Part shown: piece after piece, positions 1 through 11,841 of the stretch
Numbering within the stretch: position 1 is the stretch's first letter
Layout of the letters: each line of letters opens with the position of its first letter
Origin: Saprolegnia diclina VS20
Lineage: Eukaryota; Oomycota; Saprolegniomycetes; Saprolegniales; Saprolegniaceae
Reading direction: 5' to 3'
Length of the DNA stretch: 42,816 nucleotides
Assembly: GCF_000281045.1 (NCBI RefSeq)
Contig: NW_008246108.1
Location: forward strand, 1 to 42,816
Notes under the pieces: model-generated
Told to the model about the DNA's origin: nothing
The model's input: the letters and a program-made list of their open reading frames with translations, nothing else
Databases searched by the model: none
Made by a program: the position numbers and the translations under genes

Positions 1-191
1 CGACGATCGTTGGAAGGGACCCACTTCATACCTCTGAGAACTGATAGGCATAAAGCTCAGTGGAGCTGAAAAAGCTGAGAGCTTTTGACGCGCTCTGTAT
101 TCATCGTGGCATGTCGTTTCGTCCTTTTAGAAGCGTCGCATTGACGTAACCGCTGGATGCATCGTTGTCTAGAAATTATCATTGGCGCAAG

Positions 192-2767
192 ATGTTGTCA
201 AGTGTTCACCATGTGATGAGCCACGAACTGAAGGTCGAGGCTTTCTGAAAGACCCCGTACCAATGATGCACTATGTAGAGCTTGGAGCAGTATGTGGCCC
301 TGGGCCTAGCAGGATTACCCAAGCTCACGGCTGAAGCCTCGGCCAAGTTCGCGTTTCACACGTGTTCAAGCTACCACAGCAAATGCTCCAGTCTTTTGCG
401 CCAAGTGCTATCGCATGTGGGCCAATACTCACCCAAGCACTGCAAGCTCATATCTGATGTACAATAGTAGCCACATTCCCAAAATCTTGAGGCAACATCG
501 ACATAGATTTGGGACGTCGCGTCGATCAATGTGCTCATGCTGCTCAAAGTATCTCAAGTCTCGACTCAAGAAAAATCCCAAGCTGCCGAAGACTTCATTC
601 AAGCCAACCACTTTCGACAGGTCGTTTGGATTTGATAGCTCTCGCTCCAAGTTCAAAAACGAAATCAATGCAGGCGTGCGAGTCCGAGCAAGTCGCGCAG
701 ATCAAAACTCTTACGGCGACAGTTGATTCGCTCAAGCACGAGCTTCGCCAGGTCAAAGCCGAGGTACAATCTACGCTGGACTTTGCCAACATCATGCTTC
801 GAGCTTGTAGCTGCAAACGCTGCAGCGGAAATTGTTGCGGTCGCGCTTCGAGAAGGAGCGCCTTGAAAAAATTCTCGACAGAGTTACCCGCGGCGTCGGC
901 GGGGACGGAGATGACAAAGACGACGCCCCTATCGATGCAGCCAATGACGAAGATGACGAGGACAATTTTCTTTTGCTCATGCACAACGTGGATGTAGGTC
1001 TAACAACTCGGCATATCGACTTACGCTACTCTAGAAATATCAGCAAGTGTCGTCGCTCGAGAACACGGTGGAAGACCTCGACAAGCTATTCGCTGCTGTG
1101 GATGTAGAAAACCACAACCAGCTCGTGGCACTGGCTGAGCTTGACAGATACATCGACTCGAGCATGGTTTCGATCCTCTGGAAGCATCAGCCCAAGCAAA
1201 ATCAAACGGGCTTTGTCGCCAAAATGGTAAACTTCTCCTCTTTGCGTCCAAGTGCCATTACATGGTTGCATCATTTGCAGTTTTCAGTCGAGTCGCAAGC
1301 CACCCAGACAGACGATCCAGCAAAACTAACAGACACAGACACGTTGGGTCTCGACGGTACGCTCACGTACGGATTGCTGCATGTATTCTCAACCCATTAA
1401 CTAGACGAAGTGTCGCAGACGCCAAGGACGCGAAAAAAATTGCTGGTCATCCCGACGTGCATTCGCACGCTACTGGACGCGGTGCCCCGTGTGCCCAAGA
1501 TGCTGCTCAAAAAGTCGCTCGTGCACACGATTTGGATACTGTAGACAACTTGTCTCCGTATATGCAGAAAATCATGTCTTCTCGTAGACTCGTGCGCAAG
1601 CTCGACAGCGAGCGAGCCAAACCGTCGGGGTCTCTCGCTGTTTTCTTGCGCGACTATTTCATGCAAAAGTTTGGCCTCAAGTCGCTCGCCGACTACCACA
1701 TGGTCGAGCTCGTAAAAAGCTGCCTCTTGTACCGACGCAAGCTCGAGAACGCCGCGAGCTTGTATGAGTCGGACCCAAGCGGTTGCAACTTGGACTGGGA
1801 CGACTGCCGCATCCTGCTGTTCGGTCGATGCATTGACGCTTTTCCGGACGAGGCGCTCTCGCACATCGAGTCCGAAGGTGTTTCGATCTTGCTCGACTTT
1901 CTCGGAGATCTCCTTGAACTCGACCCTGCTTTTCCGTCGCTGCAAGCCGTGCAAGTACGCACCAGCAACTCTAGGTTTAGGGTTGGTTTTAATGCAGAGG
2001 CTAGGACCTCGACGGGGCGGTCGCCGTGAGCCGCGAGGTCGCGATCATCGTATGGCGCTGCCATTTTGCGTACATGGGACCCGATGAAGAGACCAAGGCG
2101 TTGTATACGCTCGGCGAGCATGACCTCGGCCAGCCACACGCGGTCAACATGGACTGGCTACTCGCCTACGCGCTCTTTACGTGGCACATGTTTGAAGTTG
2201 CCGAAGAGGCCGCGATCCGATCGGCATTTCGCACCGTCTTGCTGCACACGAGCGGCCCCCAGTCGACCAACTTGCTCCTGCAAATGGATGGGTTGCGGAA
2301 TATTTGTCCGAATTCAAATCTTATGGGTTCTCCATAGGTTTGTGGCAGCCGTTGCCAGCGTTTGGCCCGAGTGCGCTGAATCGACGGCACAGACGTTGTA
2401 CATGGACATGATGGCAACGAAGCGCGAGAGCTTTCGCATCGCGTCCGAGCGACGCCGCCGCGATAAGCAACGCAGCGCGCCGTCGTCCGGCCACGTCCCT
2501 GCGACGACTGTCCTCGGCATTGACGGCGTCTTTGAAGAAGAGTTTGTCGCTATCTTGGCCAAGCTTCGACGGTATAAATCATGTTTCAACGATATATTTT
2601 CAATCATGTCTACGTATAGGAATCAGCGCAAACGCTGGGGGATCCGCACACGCGGTGTGCCACTCCACGCGATAAACAAGAAGGCGTGGCTGGGCGGCTA
2701 TGGGCATCCTGTGAGTGCGACAGGAGCCGTGGACCCGTACTCGCTCAAGCATGGCATCTCGCTTTAG
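192..2767 (+). CDS. 12-exon gene of unknown function, possibly TSNAXIP1-like
   Basis: I assembled twelve exons joined by introns at 234-278, 459-506, 621-673, 764-810, 994-1034, 1227-1280, 1383-1418, 1521-1567, 1955-2004, 2292-2337 and 2572-2619. All are GT..AG, and together they give 2,061 coding nt (686 aa) in one frame. The start at ATG 192 is the first in-frame Met of the first exon; an upstream exon cannot be excluded. Residues about 100-220 look helical and carry an acidic stretch. The middle part (from about residue 335), with motifs such as FLRDYFMQKFGLKSLADY, resembles the C-terminal helical region of translin-associated factor X interacting protein 1. That comparison is from memory and weak. 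Near the C terminus GIDGVFEEEF could be an EF-hand-like turn. If the resemblance holds, a flagellar role in zoospores is possible. It converges with the next gene, leaving 123 nt between the stop codons. Exon structure is fairly secure, function is not. Confidence 0.7.
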
Positions 2768-2890
2768 CTTGCATTGCAACTCATGCCTCTATAATAATCG
2801 ATATATAATTTGTATAGTTTTGCTGCTCGTTTGTGCTTCGTAGGGCAAAATCAATGTGTACTCCGTGTTGTTTACGCAAACCTCCAACAA

Positions 2891-5800
2891 CTACCCAACA
2901 ATGGCTTGCGCCTTCTTCTTCTTGAGCTCCTTTCGCACTCGCGTTGGCTGCGTGTCCATGAACGGCTCGAGCGCAATTGTCGCCTTGTAGAGGTGACCAA
3001 CGAGTTCGATGTCGACCGAGTGGCCGGGCACTGCGAGCTCCGTGGGTACATAGGCAAAGGCAATGCTCTTGCCCACGATATGACCATAGCCACCGCACGT
3101 CGTGTTACCCACGACGCGTCCGTTGCTCCACACCGCTTCATTGCCCGCCGCATCGATGAGTCCTACCATTTGGAGGTTTGCCACAAAGAAACTGGTCAAA
3201 CATCGTACGGTGGCCCGGCTTGGGCGGGTCGTTGTGCACGTCCAGCATCACCAGTGTGCGCGCGGGTCCGTCCTTTGCAATCTACAGGGCATGGGATCAT
3301 CAGTAAGTGCTCTCTCGTGCGAAAAGCCACCTGCTGCACTGCTGCTTGACCAATGTAAGGCGTCTTCTTGTTGACCTTGACGAAGAAGCCGAGGCCAGCC
3401 TCGAGCGGGTTGGTGTCCTTGTTCATATCAAGGCCCCACACTCGGAAGCCCTTCTCGAGCCGCATCGCGTTCACGGCCCACGTGCCGACGTCCCCGACGC
3501 GTAGACCGAGCTTATCACCGGCCGCCCAGAGCGCTTTGTACACGGTAGCCACCTCGTTGAGCGGCACGTGAAGCTCAAAGCTACACAGTTAGGCATTATA
3601 TACAATAAATAAAAGTGGCTGGTACCCGAGCTCGCCCGTGAAGCTCAGACGCATGACCCGCGTCGCGACGTCCGCAACGTCCATGGTCGCAAAGTGCATG
3701 AACGGAAACGTGGCCGCCGAGACGTCCGTGCGCGTGAGGTGCTGCAAGAGGATCTCGGCGTCCGGCCCTGCGACGCCCAAGACACCCACGTCGTCGGACG
3801 TGTTGCGCAGACTCACGTCCTGGCTGCTGTATTGCCATTCGTCCAAGTACGATTCCATCCATCTATAAACACGATATAGCCATGTCGACACAAGTGGTCC
3901 TACCGGAGATCGTGGAGCTCCGAACCCGAGCCCGTGACGACGTAAAAGTGGTCGTCCGCGATGGCCGAGATGGTGAGCTCGGCCATGACCTTGGCCTTGG
4001 GCGTCAACATGTGGCAGACGCGGACCTTGCCCGTCTACACGACAGCATGAGTGGACGTGTAGCCTCGCGTCCGACCTCTGGGATCGAGTTGGCGCAAAGC
4101 GACTCGAGAAAGTGGCGGGCGCGGGGTCCCGACACCTCGTACGTGCTAAACGCACTGAGGTCGGTGATGCCGACGTGCTCCATGACGACGTGGCATTCGC
4201 GCTTCACGGCGGCAAACGCGTTGGTGCGGTAGAACGACGCTTCGTGGCCTGCAGCTGCAACGTCAAATGACCAAGTACACGCACAACATCAGCGCACCTT
4301 GCTCGTCAGGTGTCGCCGCAAACCAGTGGGGTACCTCCCAGCCCGCGTGAGCACCAAACTGCGCGCCCTTCTGCCGCAGTAGCGTGTATAGGGACGTCGG
4401 ACGCATGTTGCGGCCGCGCTTCTTGTCAATGTACGGGTGCGTGATCAAATTGTTGTCGCCGTAGCTTTCCCGAGCCTTCTCTGCGACGTACGCCGGTGTC
4501 GTCCACGTACCGTAGCTAGGACCACCAATGAGAGATCAATGTCAGCACCAACAACGGACCGGGACGGGTCGATCTCGGTGAGGTCGTAGGGCGGCTCGCC
4601 GTCGAGGATCCAGCGAGCAACGTAGTCGCCGCAGCCGCCGCCATGTGCAATGCCGTACGACATGCCGTTGGCAACAAAGATGTTGGGCAGACGCTTGCTG
4701 CCGTGGCGCGGCAGCGGCCCCACGATCGGGAGCGCGTCCGGCGCGTAGCAGATGGGACCACAAGTCACGTTTTGAATGCCTACGAGAGATATTATTTCGG
4801 ATCGTGCACTCAGCTTGGCGCGTGTACCGGCGTCCGCAAGGCTCGGCATGCGCTCCATCGCAGCTTCGAGGTGCGGGAAGATGCGGTCGACGTCCGACGG
4901 AAAGAGCTCCTTGCCAAAGCTCGGGGGCACGCCGGTCGCCTGCCAATCGAGACGCACTTGCATTTTGGCTGCCTACGAGAAAACATGAGTCGTTAAGGTC
5001 AAATAGAAGGGGTATTGCCTCTTCGTAGGGTCCGATGAGCATGCCCGTGCGCTCTTGGCGTAGGTAGTACGAGTTTTCAAGGTCGCGGATCACGGGGAGC
5101 TCCGATGGGAGCGCTTGGACGTCCGGGATCGAGTTGGTGATGACGTACTGATGCTCGATGCTCACGAGGGGCAGGTCGACACCGAGCTGTTCGATGAGCT
5201 CGCGCCCCCAAAACCCCGTGCAATTGACCACCTATCGCCAGACGTCGTCACGCACACTAGCATGCATCCTGAGGCGTACGGTCTTGGCGTGGAGCGTCCC
5301 GTGCTTTGTCGCAACGTCCCACGAGCCGTCCGCGCGCTCGTGCAACGACAGCGCCGGCGTGTGCTGGAGGATCGTGGTCCCGTGCTGCCGAGCGCCCTTG
5401 GCCAACGCCATCGTGACGCTACCCCACTGGCGCGTCAGTCGCGAAACGCAGGATATAGCTGTACCTGTAGGGATCGATGTGGCCGTCGCCCTTGGTGTGG
5501 ATACCGCCAAGGATCCCGTCCATGTTAAGGAGAGGGTGCAGCACCGCGATTTCTTCCGGCGTGATGATTTTCTGGTAGCCGGGGTGCCAGTTTTGGCGCG
5601 ACTGCTGGTACCTGCACAGGCACATGAGATAGAATACGCATATGCATGGGATGGAACGTACTTGGCTTCGTCCATGCGCTGCGGCGTCGTGCAGATGCGA
5701 ATGCTCCCAGGCTCGTGGAGCCCGACGCTCTATAAGTCGTGTATCTAACTAGCTTTCGCGCCATGGCTTGTGGCCGTACCGCGCCTGTCTCCTCGTACAA

Positions 5801-6191
5801 GGTCTTGTACAGGTCGAGGCTGTATTGGTGGAACTTTTTGAGGTTGATGCCCGGGTTGAAGTAGGTGACGAGGCCGGCCGCATGCCACGTCGAGCCGGCC
5901 GTGAGCTCCGTCTTCTCGAGCAAGATAACGTTCTTCGCCCCGTATTTGGCCAAGTGGTACGCGATGCTCGTGCCCACGACGCCTCCGCCCACAATGACCA
6001 CCTACATAGCAAGCTCGAGCCATGGCGTTTCGCGTGTGCATGGCGTACATCCGACTCGGTGTCCACGACAGGCGAGGAAGCGACGCTAGCAGCATATGCA
6101 TGAGGTCATGGGCAATGGCATATCGCGTCTACCTCGCAAGGCTGCGCGATGGCGGCGCGAGTCTGCGCGTCTTCACAAGGCTTCGCCACAT
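2891..6191 (-). CDS. DMGDH: Dimethylglycine dehydrogenase, mitochondrial (DMGDH-like)
   Basis: Sixteen exons encode 869 aa (2,610 coding nt), close to the usual length of about 860. The enzyme oxidatively demethylates dimethylglycine to sarcosine in mitochondria, passing electrons to ETF and the methyl carbon to folate. Introns on the - strand: 6132-6086, 6048-6002, 5779-5730, 5661-5612, 5464-5419, 5279-5232, 5018-4973, 4827-4780, 4559-4516, 4297-4255, 4075-4035, 3903-3863, 3625-3581, 3330-3282, 3208-3163. The start ([19 protein letters not shown]) is a typical matrix-targeting peptide. [10 protein letters not shown] (residues 33-42) is the FAD Rossmann motif, and GSTWHAAGL holds the His (about 72) that binds FAD covalently in this family. 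The FAD domain runs to about residue 470. A GcvT-like folate domain follows with [19 protein letters not shown] and [11 protein letters not shown]. Colinearity with animal DMGDH is strong throughout, so sarcosine dehydrogenase or PDP regulatory subunit is less likely. The intron at 5018-4973 starts with GC. Confidence 0.95.
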
Positions 6192-6801
6192 GCTTCTCGG
6201 TTGGCAAAAGATAGAATGTGGCGGCTTCCATCGCGTCTTAATTTGCAATATTTAATTTTCAATACAAAGAACAAGATACAGCGTCGAAAGAGCGAAAAAT
6301 TGACAAGATACCAAGTCTGATCGTGGTCGACTTCAACCTGAGAAGCTCGCGGCGATCGGCAGGCACGCTAAACGAGGTTTAACGTCGCATTCGTTGCGTT
6401 AAAGTTTAGGAATACGAAAAAGACGTACCTAGCGTGAGCTCAAGAAGGTCCATCGGTACCAGAGGAAGCGTGCACAGTCCTTCCCTTCGCGTTGAGTATG
6501 TGGAGACCTCGTGCCTTGCAATGAGCCGACCCGGACCTACAATATCCATTGGCCGAAATAGTTGACTTTTGGACCAATCCGTGTCGATGCATGACGATGA
6601 GCGCCCGACCGCCAAACTTGCTGTGCTTCATGCAGAGCTCCGCAATGCGATGGTCCCTGTGATGGTCCCATGTGAAGCCGTTTTGGCGCGATGCGAGTCC
6701 GGATAAACCAGTACAAATAAATCTTTGCCGGATAAAATCGAATCCACGCGACTGCACAGCTTGACTGTGGATCTTCCAAACCGCAGATTTGAATTGACAA
6801 C
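6192..6801. other. Intergenic region upstream of DMGDH
   Basis: This is the divergent spacer between the DMGDH start codon and the small acidic-protein gene. It is AT-richer than the flanking exons and presumably holds both promoters. I could not place a TATA box or an initiator with confidence. Most of its right half is taken up by the transposase-like patch listed separately. Confidence 0.5.
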
Positions 6802-6833
6802 ATGAGCGCGGACCGGGGCTGGTCAGACGGCAA
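6406..6833 (-). pseudogene. Possible degraded DDE (Tc1/mariner-type) transposase fragment
   Basis: Three overlapping open stretches in different - strand frames cover this segment and none makes a full protein. One contains DHRIAELCMKHSKFGG followed by a hydrophobic stretch, which recalls the KFGGGS(L/I)MVWG block before the second catalytic Asp of Tc1/mariner transposases. The expected glycines and the WG are degraded, and no complete DDE/D triad or terminal inverted repeat is visible. The right edge overlaps the first codons of the next gene, so the insertion would have to lie in its promoter region. This is a tentative call. Confidence 0.3.
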
Positions 6834-7618
6834 CTACCTCAACGACAGCGACAAAAGCGACGACGTTATCATGATTATGAAGGCCCATCACCCGCCGTCG
6901 AGAGCTCGCTCACCTTCACGCTTGTAGCGTCCCCCAACCCGACCCGTCGCGACAGCGATGACATGGACGACGAGGAAGCGTCCGAAACGGTACGTCCCGT
7001 GTTGCAGTAGAGGCTCGTGTAACACAATGACGACAGGGCAACGCGACTCTATCGAGCGACAGTGACGCAGCGACGTCGAGCGCCGGCGTTGGCGCGAGGT
7101 ACGCTTGCTTGTGACGACACTACCCGTTCATTAATCGATGCTTGTAGACCCGGCGTTGAGGACGGAGACGCGGACGAAGGCGGCGACGAGGAAGTGTTCG
7201 ATGAGGTATGCCATGTGCCATGTCATATTGCACGTGGCAGCGCATGAACCAAACATTTGCTGTGATAGAATGACACGAGCGACCTTCCACCACCCAAAGG
7301 ACAGCGACTGTTGGCCTCACCGCGTCGCGTGAGGTGCGCGATCTGGCGCAACCGTATGTGTGTATATTGAAGCCTAGCGTTCATAGCCCGTCGAGCGGGC
7401 AGATCCCTGAACGACTGGTTCGCGCCGACGCATCGAGCGAGATCGCGATCCAACTTTGCGATGGTGTATGTGCGCGCTACAGTGTAGCTCTTTCCAATTG
7501 TTTCTGTATCGTAGCTCGCGTCGACTTTTGCCGTCTTCGAGATGAAGCAACCCGACTACTCAACGAACCTACGCGACGAGTAGTCGGGTTGCTTCATCTC
7601 AAAGATGGCAAGAGCTAG
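6802..7618 (+). CDS. Small acidic, Ser-rich protein of unknown function (7 exons)
   Basis: Seven exons give 516 coding nt (171 aa). Introns: 6865-6902, 6990-7036, 7099-7147, 7206-7268, 7334-7386 and 7464-7514, all GT..AG with consistent phases. The first intron is only 38 nt with a weak acceptor, so the N-terminal join is the least certain. The protein starts MSADRGWSDGN. It is rich in Asp, Glu, Ser and Gly over its first 100 residues (for example DSDDMDDEEASET), then has a short basic SPRRV segment and a C-terminal LRDEATRLLN / RRVVGLLHL part. No domain is recognised; it looks largely disordered. The last exon carries a perfect inverted repeat (7539-7600), so the C-terminal residues are encoded by the two arms of a hairpin, which may be a recent insertion in the gene end. 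Confidence 0.5.
7539..7600. repeat. Perfect 23-bp inverted repeat with 16-nt loop
   Basis: The left arm 7539-7561 (begins GAGATGAAGCAACCC) is the exact reverse complement of the right arm 7578-7600; the loop is 7562-7577. It lies wholly inside the last exon of the acidic-protein gene, 18 nt before the stop codon, and would form a stable stem in the mRNA. Confidence 0.9.
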
Positions 7619-7769
7619 ATGAACTACTCTTGATAATATATTGCACAGTTTGCATAATCATTTGTCAGGTGCAGAGTCGCTACCATGCGCTACCAGCACT
7701 ACATTCAATCTATCCGCTTTGAGCGCATTGCTCTTTCATCCAGAACGCGCGTGTTGACATTAATCGAAT

Positions 7770-8960
7770 TTGCAAGCACGAGCTTACACGGAAGTGATGA
7801 CATGGACCTTCTTCAACAGTATCTTTCAGCACCTCGAGATCCCCAAGATCGTCTCCGGCCACCAGGCGGGGGTTTATGAAGACGTGCGCCCAGTCATTGT
7901 CGCCTGCCGGGAGCTCGTCGAGTTTGACGCCACGGGTTCAACATATACGTGTACGACGTGTCAAACCCCAAGGCTTTCGCGCCCGACTCCAAGTAGCCCG
8001 GCGAGCGCACGTCCTCGCTGTATCTTCGACATGAGGGCCAATACGACGAACGCCTGCCGCTGCACGTGGCCATCGCTGGAGGTTAACGCACCTGACCAAG
8101 CGCCTCCTTGGCCCGACCTCGGAAGACGCGATCACTTGGCCTTTACGAAGGGCTACCTCGAGATTGTTGAGTTGCTACTGGATGTGCGAGCGAACGCTCC
8201 AAAGTCCATCGACGCATCAACCTTGCGAGTCGTCCGACAAGTACGTTGTTGCATCACACCACGTGAAGGCTGCCACTAACAACATGACGTACTAGGCGCT
8301 TTGCGCTTCGATTCCCACGTGATATATTCTTTGATATTGTGACCAGAAGGGGCAACAAGGGTCATGAACTGCTCCAGCGGTTTGGACTGGACCCTTAGTC
8401 GTTGATGATTACTACTTCTTCAACACACCTGAATCTGTTGTTCGAGCCGCAATCTGGCTCAACGCGACACTCGAGAACACGACGCTCACCCTCGATAGCT
8501 TTCCGTGGGGTATGTACCCGCGCATCTTGGATGGCATCGAACGCCGAGTCTCCGCGCAGCTCGTCCAAACGCTGCTCGAACGCGAACTCGAGTGCTCGAC
8601 AGACGCCATGGAACGGCGCGCGAACGGTCATTTCAACGTCATCCATTTTCTCCTCAAGAGCTGCAGAAGGGCTGCAGAAGGGTGTACAATCAACGCCCTC
8701 GATGGCGCCACCCGCTACGGCCACCTCGACATCATTCGCTTACTCATTGAACAGGGCACCGAAGGCGCGTCGCCCAACATCCTCGACCGCGCGGCCGCCG
8801 ATGGTCACCTTGAGGTCGTCCAGTATCTCCATCGTCCCAGCTCGTTGATTGCACCGTCCATGCTGTCGATTCCGCAGCGTCAGGCGGTCACCTTGGTGTT
8901 CTCAAATTCCTCTTCACCTTCGATTAGGTCGTTCAAAATGCGCTCAAGCATTGGCATTTG
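7770..8960 (+). pseudogene. Decayed ankyrin-repeat gene
   Basis: Recognisable oomycete ankyrin-protein pieces appear in order but in shifting frames. First comes a start-like region HQAGVYEDVRPVIVACRELV (about 7840-7925), then YDERLPLHVAIAGG in another frame (about 8040-8085). Next are GYLEIVELLLD (about 8150) and a second block from about 8400 with GHFNVIHFLL, GHLDIIRLLIEQG and GHLEVVQYLH. Last is GGHLGVLKFLFTFD, reached only after a frame change near 8850 and followed by a stop. Splicing can repair some but not all of these shifts, so I read it as a pseudogene, or at least a gene with several frameshifts. Live family members bind partner proteins through such repeats. Confidence 0.55.
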
Positions 8961-9368
8961 ACACGCCCGACTAGCGTACCAAGGACGAAAGACCACCCAA
9001 ACCCTCCAACTAGCACCGAGCGTGGTGGCGCGTGCGCCAGCGCTGCAGCAATCTGGTAACATTGTCGACTGAACGTGGGCTTTGTGATTGGTCATGTCTT
9101 CGCGACCGACGCGACGGTCACACTTGGACAGCTCCAGAGCAAGACAGCGTACCAGTATATCGTTGTGTCTATGATGCAGCTGACAAACGACCAATGTATA
9201 TGCGAGGTTAGGTCAACTGAAGTCATCCAGGAGATTCCAGACCTCATGACTCGCCAGTTGGGCGAGGCCAACTAGCCAACGTCCGTGTGCGTGCCAATCG
9301 ACTACGTTCGTCACATTTCTCGTGTTGGCTCCACTCCCAAACGTCCACAAAGCATTCGGATTTGAGTC
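8961..9368. other. Intergenic, no supported gene
   Basis: This segment lies between the ankyrin remnant and the 3' end of the dynein gene. One 66-codon open stretch (9075-9275, + strand) has no recognisable features. I see nothing else. Confidence 0.5.
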
Positions 9369-11841
9369 TTACAAATACATGTCGGTGGTTCGGGCAATCG
9401 CTTGGGAGAGCTTGGCATCGAGGCGCTGGGCCTCGTCGGCGCGAGGTTGCGCAATCTACACAAGACGTGTTCGTCTTCATCAATAAAAGAACTGTGGTCA
9501 CTTACGTCTGCAGGTAGCTCGTACACAAACGTGTCACCGGCCGAGTCGCCGACAATGATACGCTTCCCGTCTGCGGTCCAGCGCACCTTGTTGAGCGCGC
9601 GGTCGCTGACCTTGATGTCTGCGACGGGAATCTACGCGGCTCGTAGTTTAGCTCTCGTGTTAGCACTCACAAAAGACCTCGGTGTCGTTGCTGATGTTCC
9701 AGATTGAAATCTTGCCCGAGCCGTCGGCCGTGCAAAAGAGACCCGGGTGCACGGGCGACCACCGAATGTCATAGACGTAGTCGTTCGCGGGCTCGAACGA
9801 CACGATTGGCTTGTAGTCGCTCTACGCCAAACGGTCCATGAGCAATCATCCAGCGACAAATGATTTTGTGGTGTACCTTTTGGCTCCAAAGTCGGCAACT
9901 CCAGTCCACGGACGACGTGAGAAGCAGCACGTCTTGGTGGTGTGGCAAGAGCGGGTTGTAGTGCATCGACGTCATCGGGCCATAGTGCGGCTTGTCCTTG
10001 GAGAGCGAATGAACGAGCACCTCGCGCGCTTTCACGTGGTTTTGGTTCTTCGAGTGGTCGTCCAGCTGCGCACTCAGGAGCTCACCCGATTCTAGTTAAT
10101 ACAAGCCTTTCTCACTCTACCATTCGACGAGATAGAGTGTTGTTGTTACCTGTTCCGATCGTAAACGTGTTGGCGGCACTGCCTTCGCCCTTTTGGAAAG
10201 CAAGCGCCGTTACGGGTACCTGCATCTTGCGCACGGGGGCGCTGGCCGCAGCCACCGGCGCCGAGACGCGTAGATCGAGCACGTCCACTGGCGCGTGGAG
10301 TTGATTGACGTTCCAGACGCACATGCGGCCGTCCGTACTCGCCGAGACCAAGCTACATAGTATGAAATTGAAGTCCATCGGAAAATGCTGCGTAATGTGT
10401 ACCTAAAGGCAGACTTGGAGCCGACGACGCTCATCGAGTAAATAGGGTGCGTATGGCCATGCGTCGACAGCGTCGTCTTTTGCACCGGCGTGTTCTTGGC
10501 CCGCGTATCCCACAAGACGACCTATGCCAGCACTCTACACCTAATTGTAGAAACGTTGCAGCGAGGTACCTGGCCCGAGTACGTGCCGCCCATGAGCACG
10601 TGACGGTCGAATGGATTGAAGCACGCGCTCATGACCTATTTCGTTGGAGCTCCAACATTCGCACACGCAGAAGACCAACCTGCGAGTTGCACGTAAACTT
10701 GTACTCGGGATGCGTGGGCATGTTGCTGGACCAGAGCAAGACGACGCCTTCGGCCTCGGCCATGGCGTCCTGGACGTTCCACTCGACGGGCGACGTGTCC
10801 ATGTCGTCTTCCAAGTATCCGCGCGCGTTGTACGCAACGAGACAGAGCTCCTAGACCTCGCGTGTGAGAAGGTATCCAACACACTACGATCGTACGTTGT
10901 AGAAGGGCGAGATGTCAATGTCAGTGACGGCGCGGCCCTTGGTCCACTTGGTGTCGCGGTACACAAAGAGCTGCTTGCACTTGGACGCCGTCATCGGGTG
11001 GTCGACGTCGACCATCGACACGTCGTCGTCCTGGCTGTAGTCGCGCATGACGTCAAACGCGCCGGCTTGCAGCAGCGCGCGCTCCATGATGTTGCCCGAC
11101 TTGGTCAAGAACGACTCCATCTCTGCACCAAGCAGCTGAGAAAAGGCCATGTAAAGGAAGCGGCGCACCCGTGGAGCCCAGGATTTGATCGCGCTCGTCC
11201 TTGGGTGGCATCGCCGGCTTCACGGGCGCAGCAGGCTCGGGTAGGAGCTTGATCTTGCGCGGCGATGGCACGGGCGGCGGCTGGTTCGGGTTCGACGCGT
11301 CGGGAATCTCGATCGTTGGCATCGACGACATCTATATGCGCTCGATGATGAGCGCTCGAGCCGTCGCCATACAGAATCATACGGGCTCATCCGGAAAGTC
11401 CATCGGGTCCATCCACGTAGCCTTGTCGTACATCTCGACTTGCAGAGGAAGAATGTCGATCTGGCCGAGCTGCGTGACCTAGGCGCAGAGTTGCAGCCTT
11501 TTCAGGCAACAAGATATGGCGTACGCTCGAGATCTTGGCCATCTTCTCCGCAAAGGTGAGCGATGGCGCTGTGGCAGCAGCGACAGCTTGCGACGTCTCT
11601 TCCATGACCTTTTGCTTCTCTTCCTCAAGGATGTGCTGGAGGAACTCCTGGAAGGGCGGCGCGACCGTGGCCGGCTGCTCGACAGCGACGTCCCTACGTC
11701 GCTGCGTGAGGCGCAGGCCCATGACTGCCATAGGGAGGGGTACTTGACATGCGCCTTGCGCCGGCGGATCTCCTCGAGCTTGCGCTTCTTGGCTTCGAGC
11801 TCGGCCGCGTGCTTGGCGCGGGTTGCTTCTCGGCTCTCCAT
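9369..11841 (-). CDS. DYNC1I: Cytoplasmic dynein intermediate chain (DYNC1I-like)
   Basis: Thirteen exons encode 627 aa (1,884 coding nt), matching the family length. The protein is a WD40 subunit of cytoplasmic dynein that links the heavy chain to light chains and dynactin. Introns on the - strand: 11743-11694, 11524-11479, 11382-11332, 11168-11123, 10895-10851, 10679-10636, 10569-10522, 10402-10353, 10149-10092, 9876-9822, 9677-9632, 9505-9456. The N terminus is a charged single helix beginning [20 protein letters not shown], the part that binds p150 dynactin in this family. Then come [11 protein letters not shown], a Pro-rich linker, and WD repeats from about residue 240 to the end. Diagnostic blocks are [55 protein letters not shown] and [17 protein letters not shown]. 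The order and spacing match animal DYNC1I; an axonemal IC is less likely. Confidence 0.93.
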
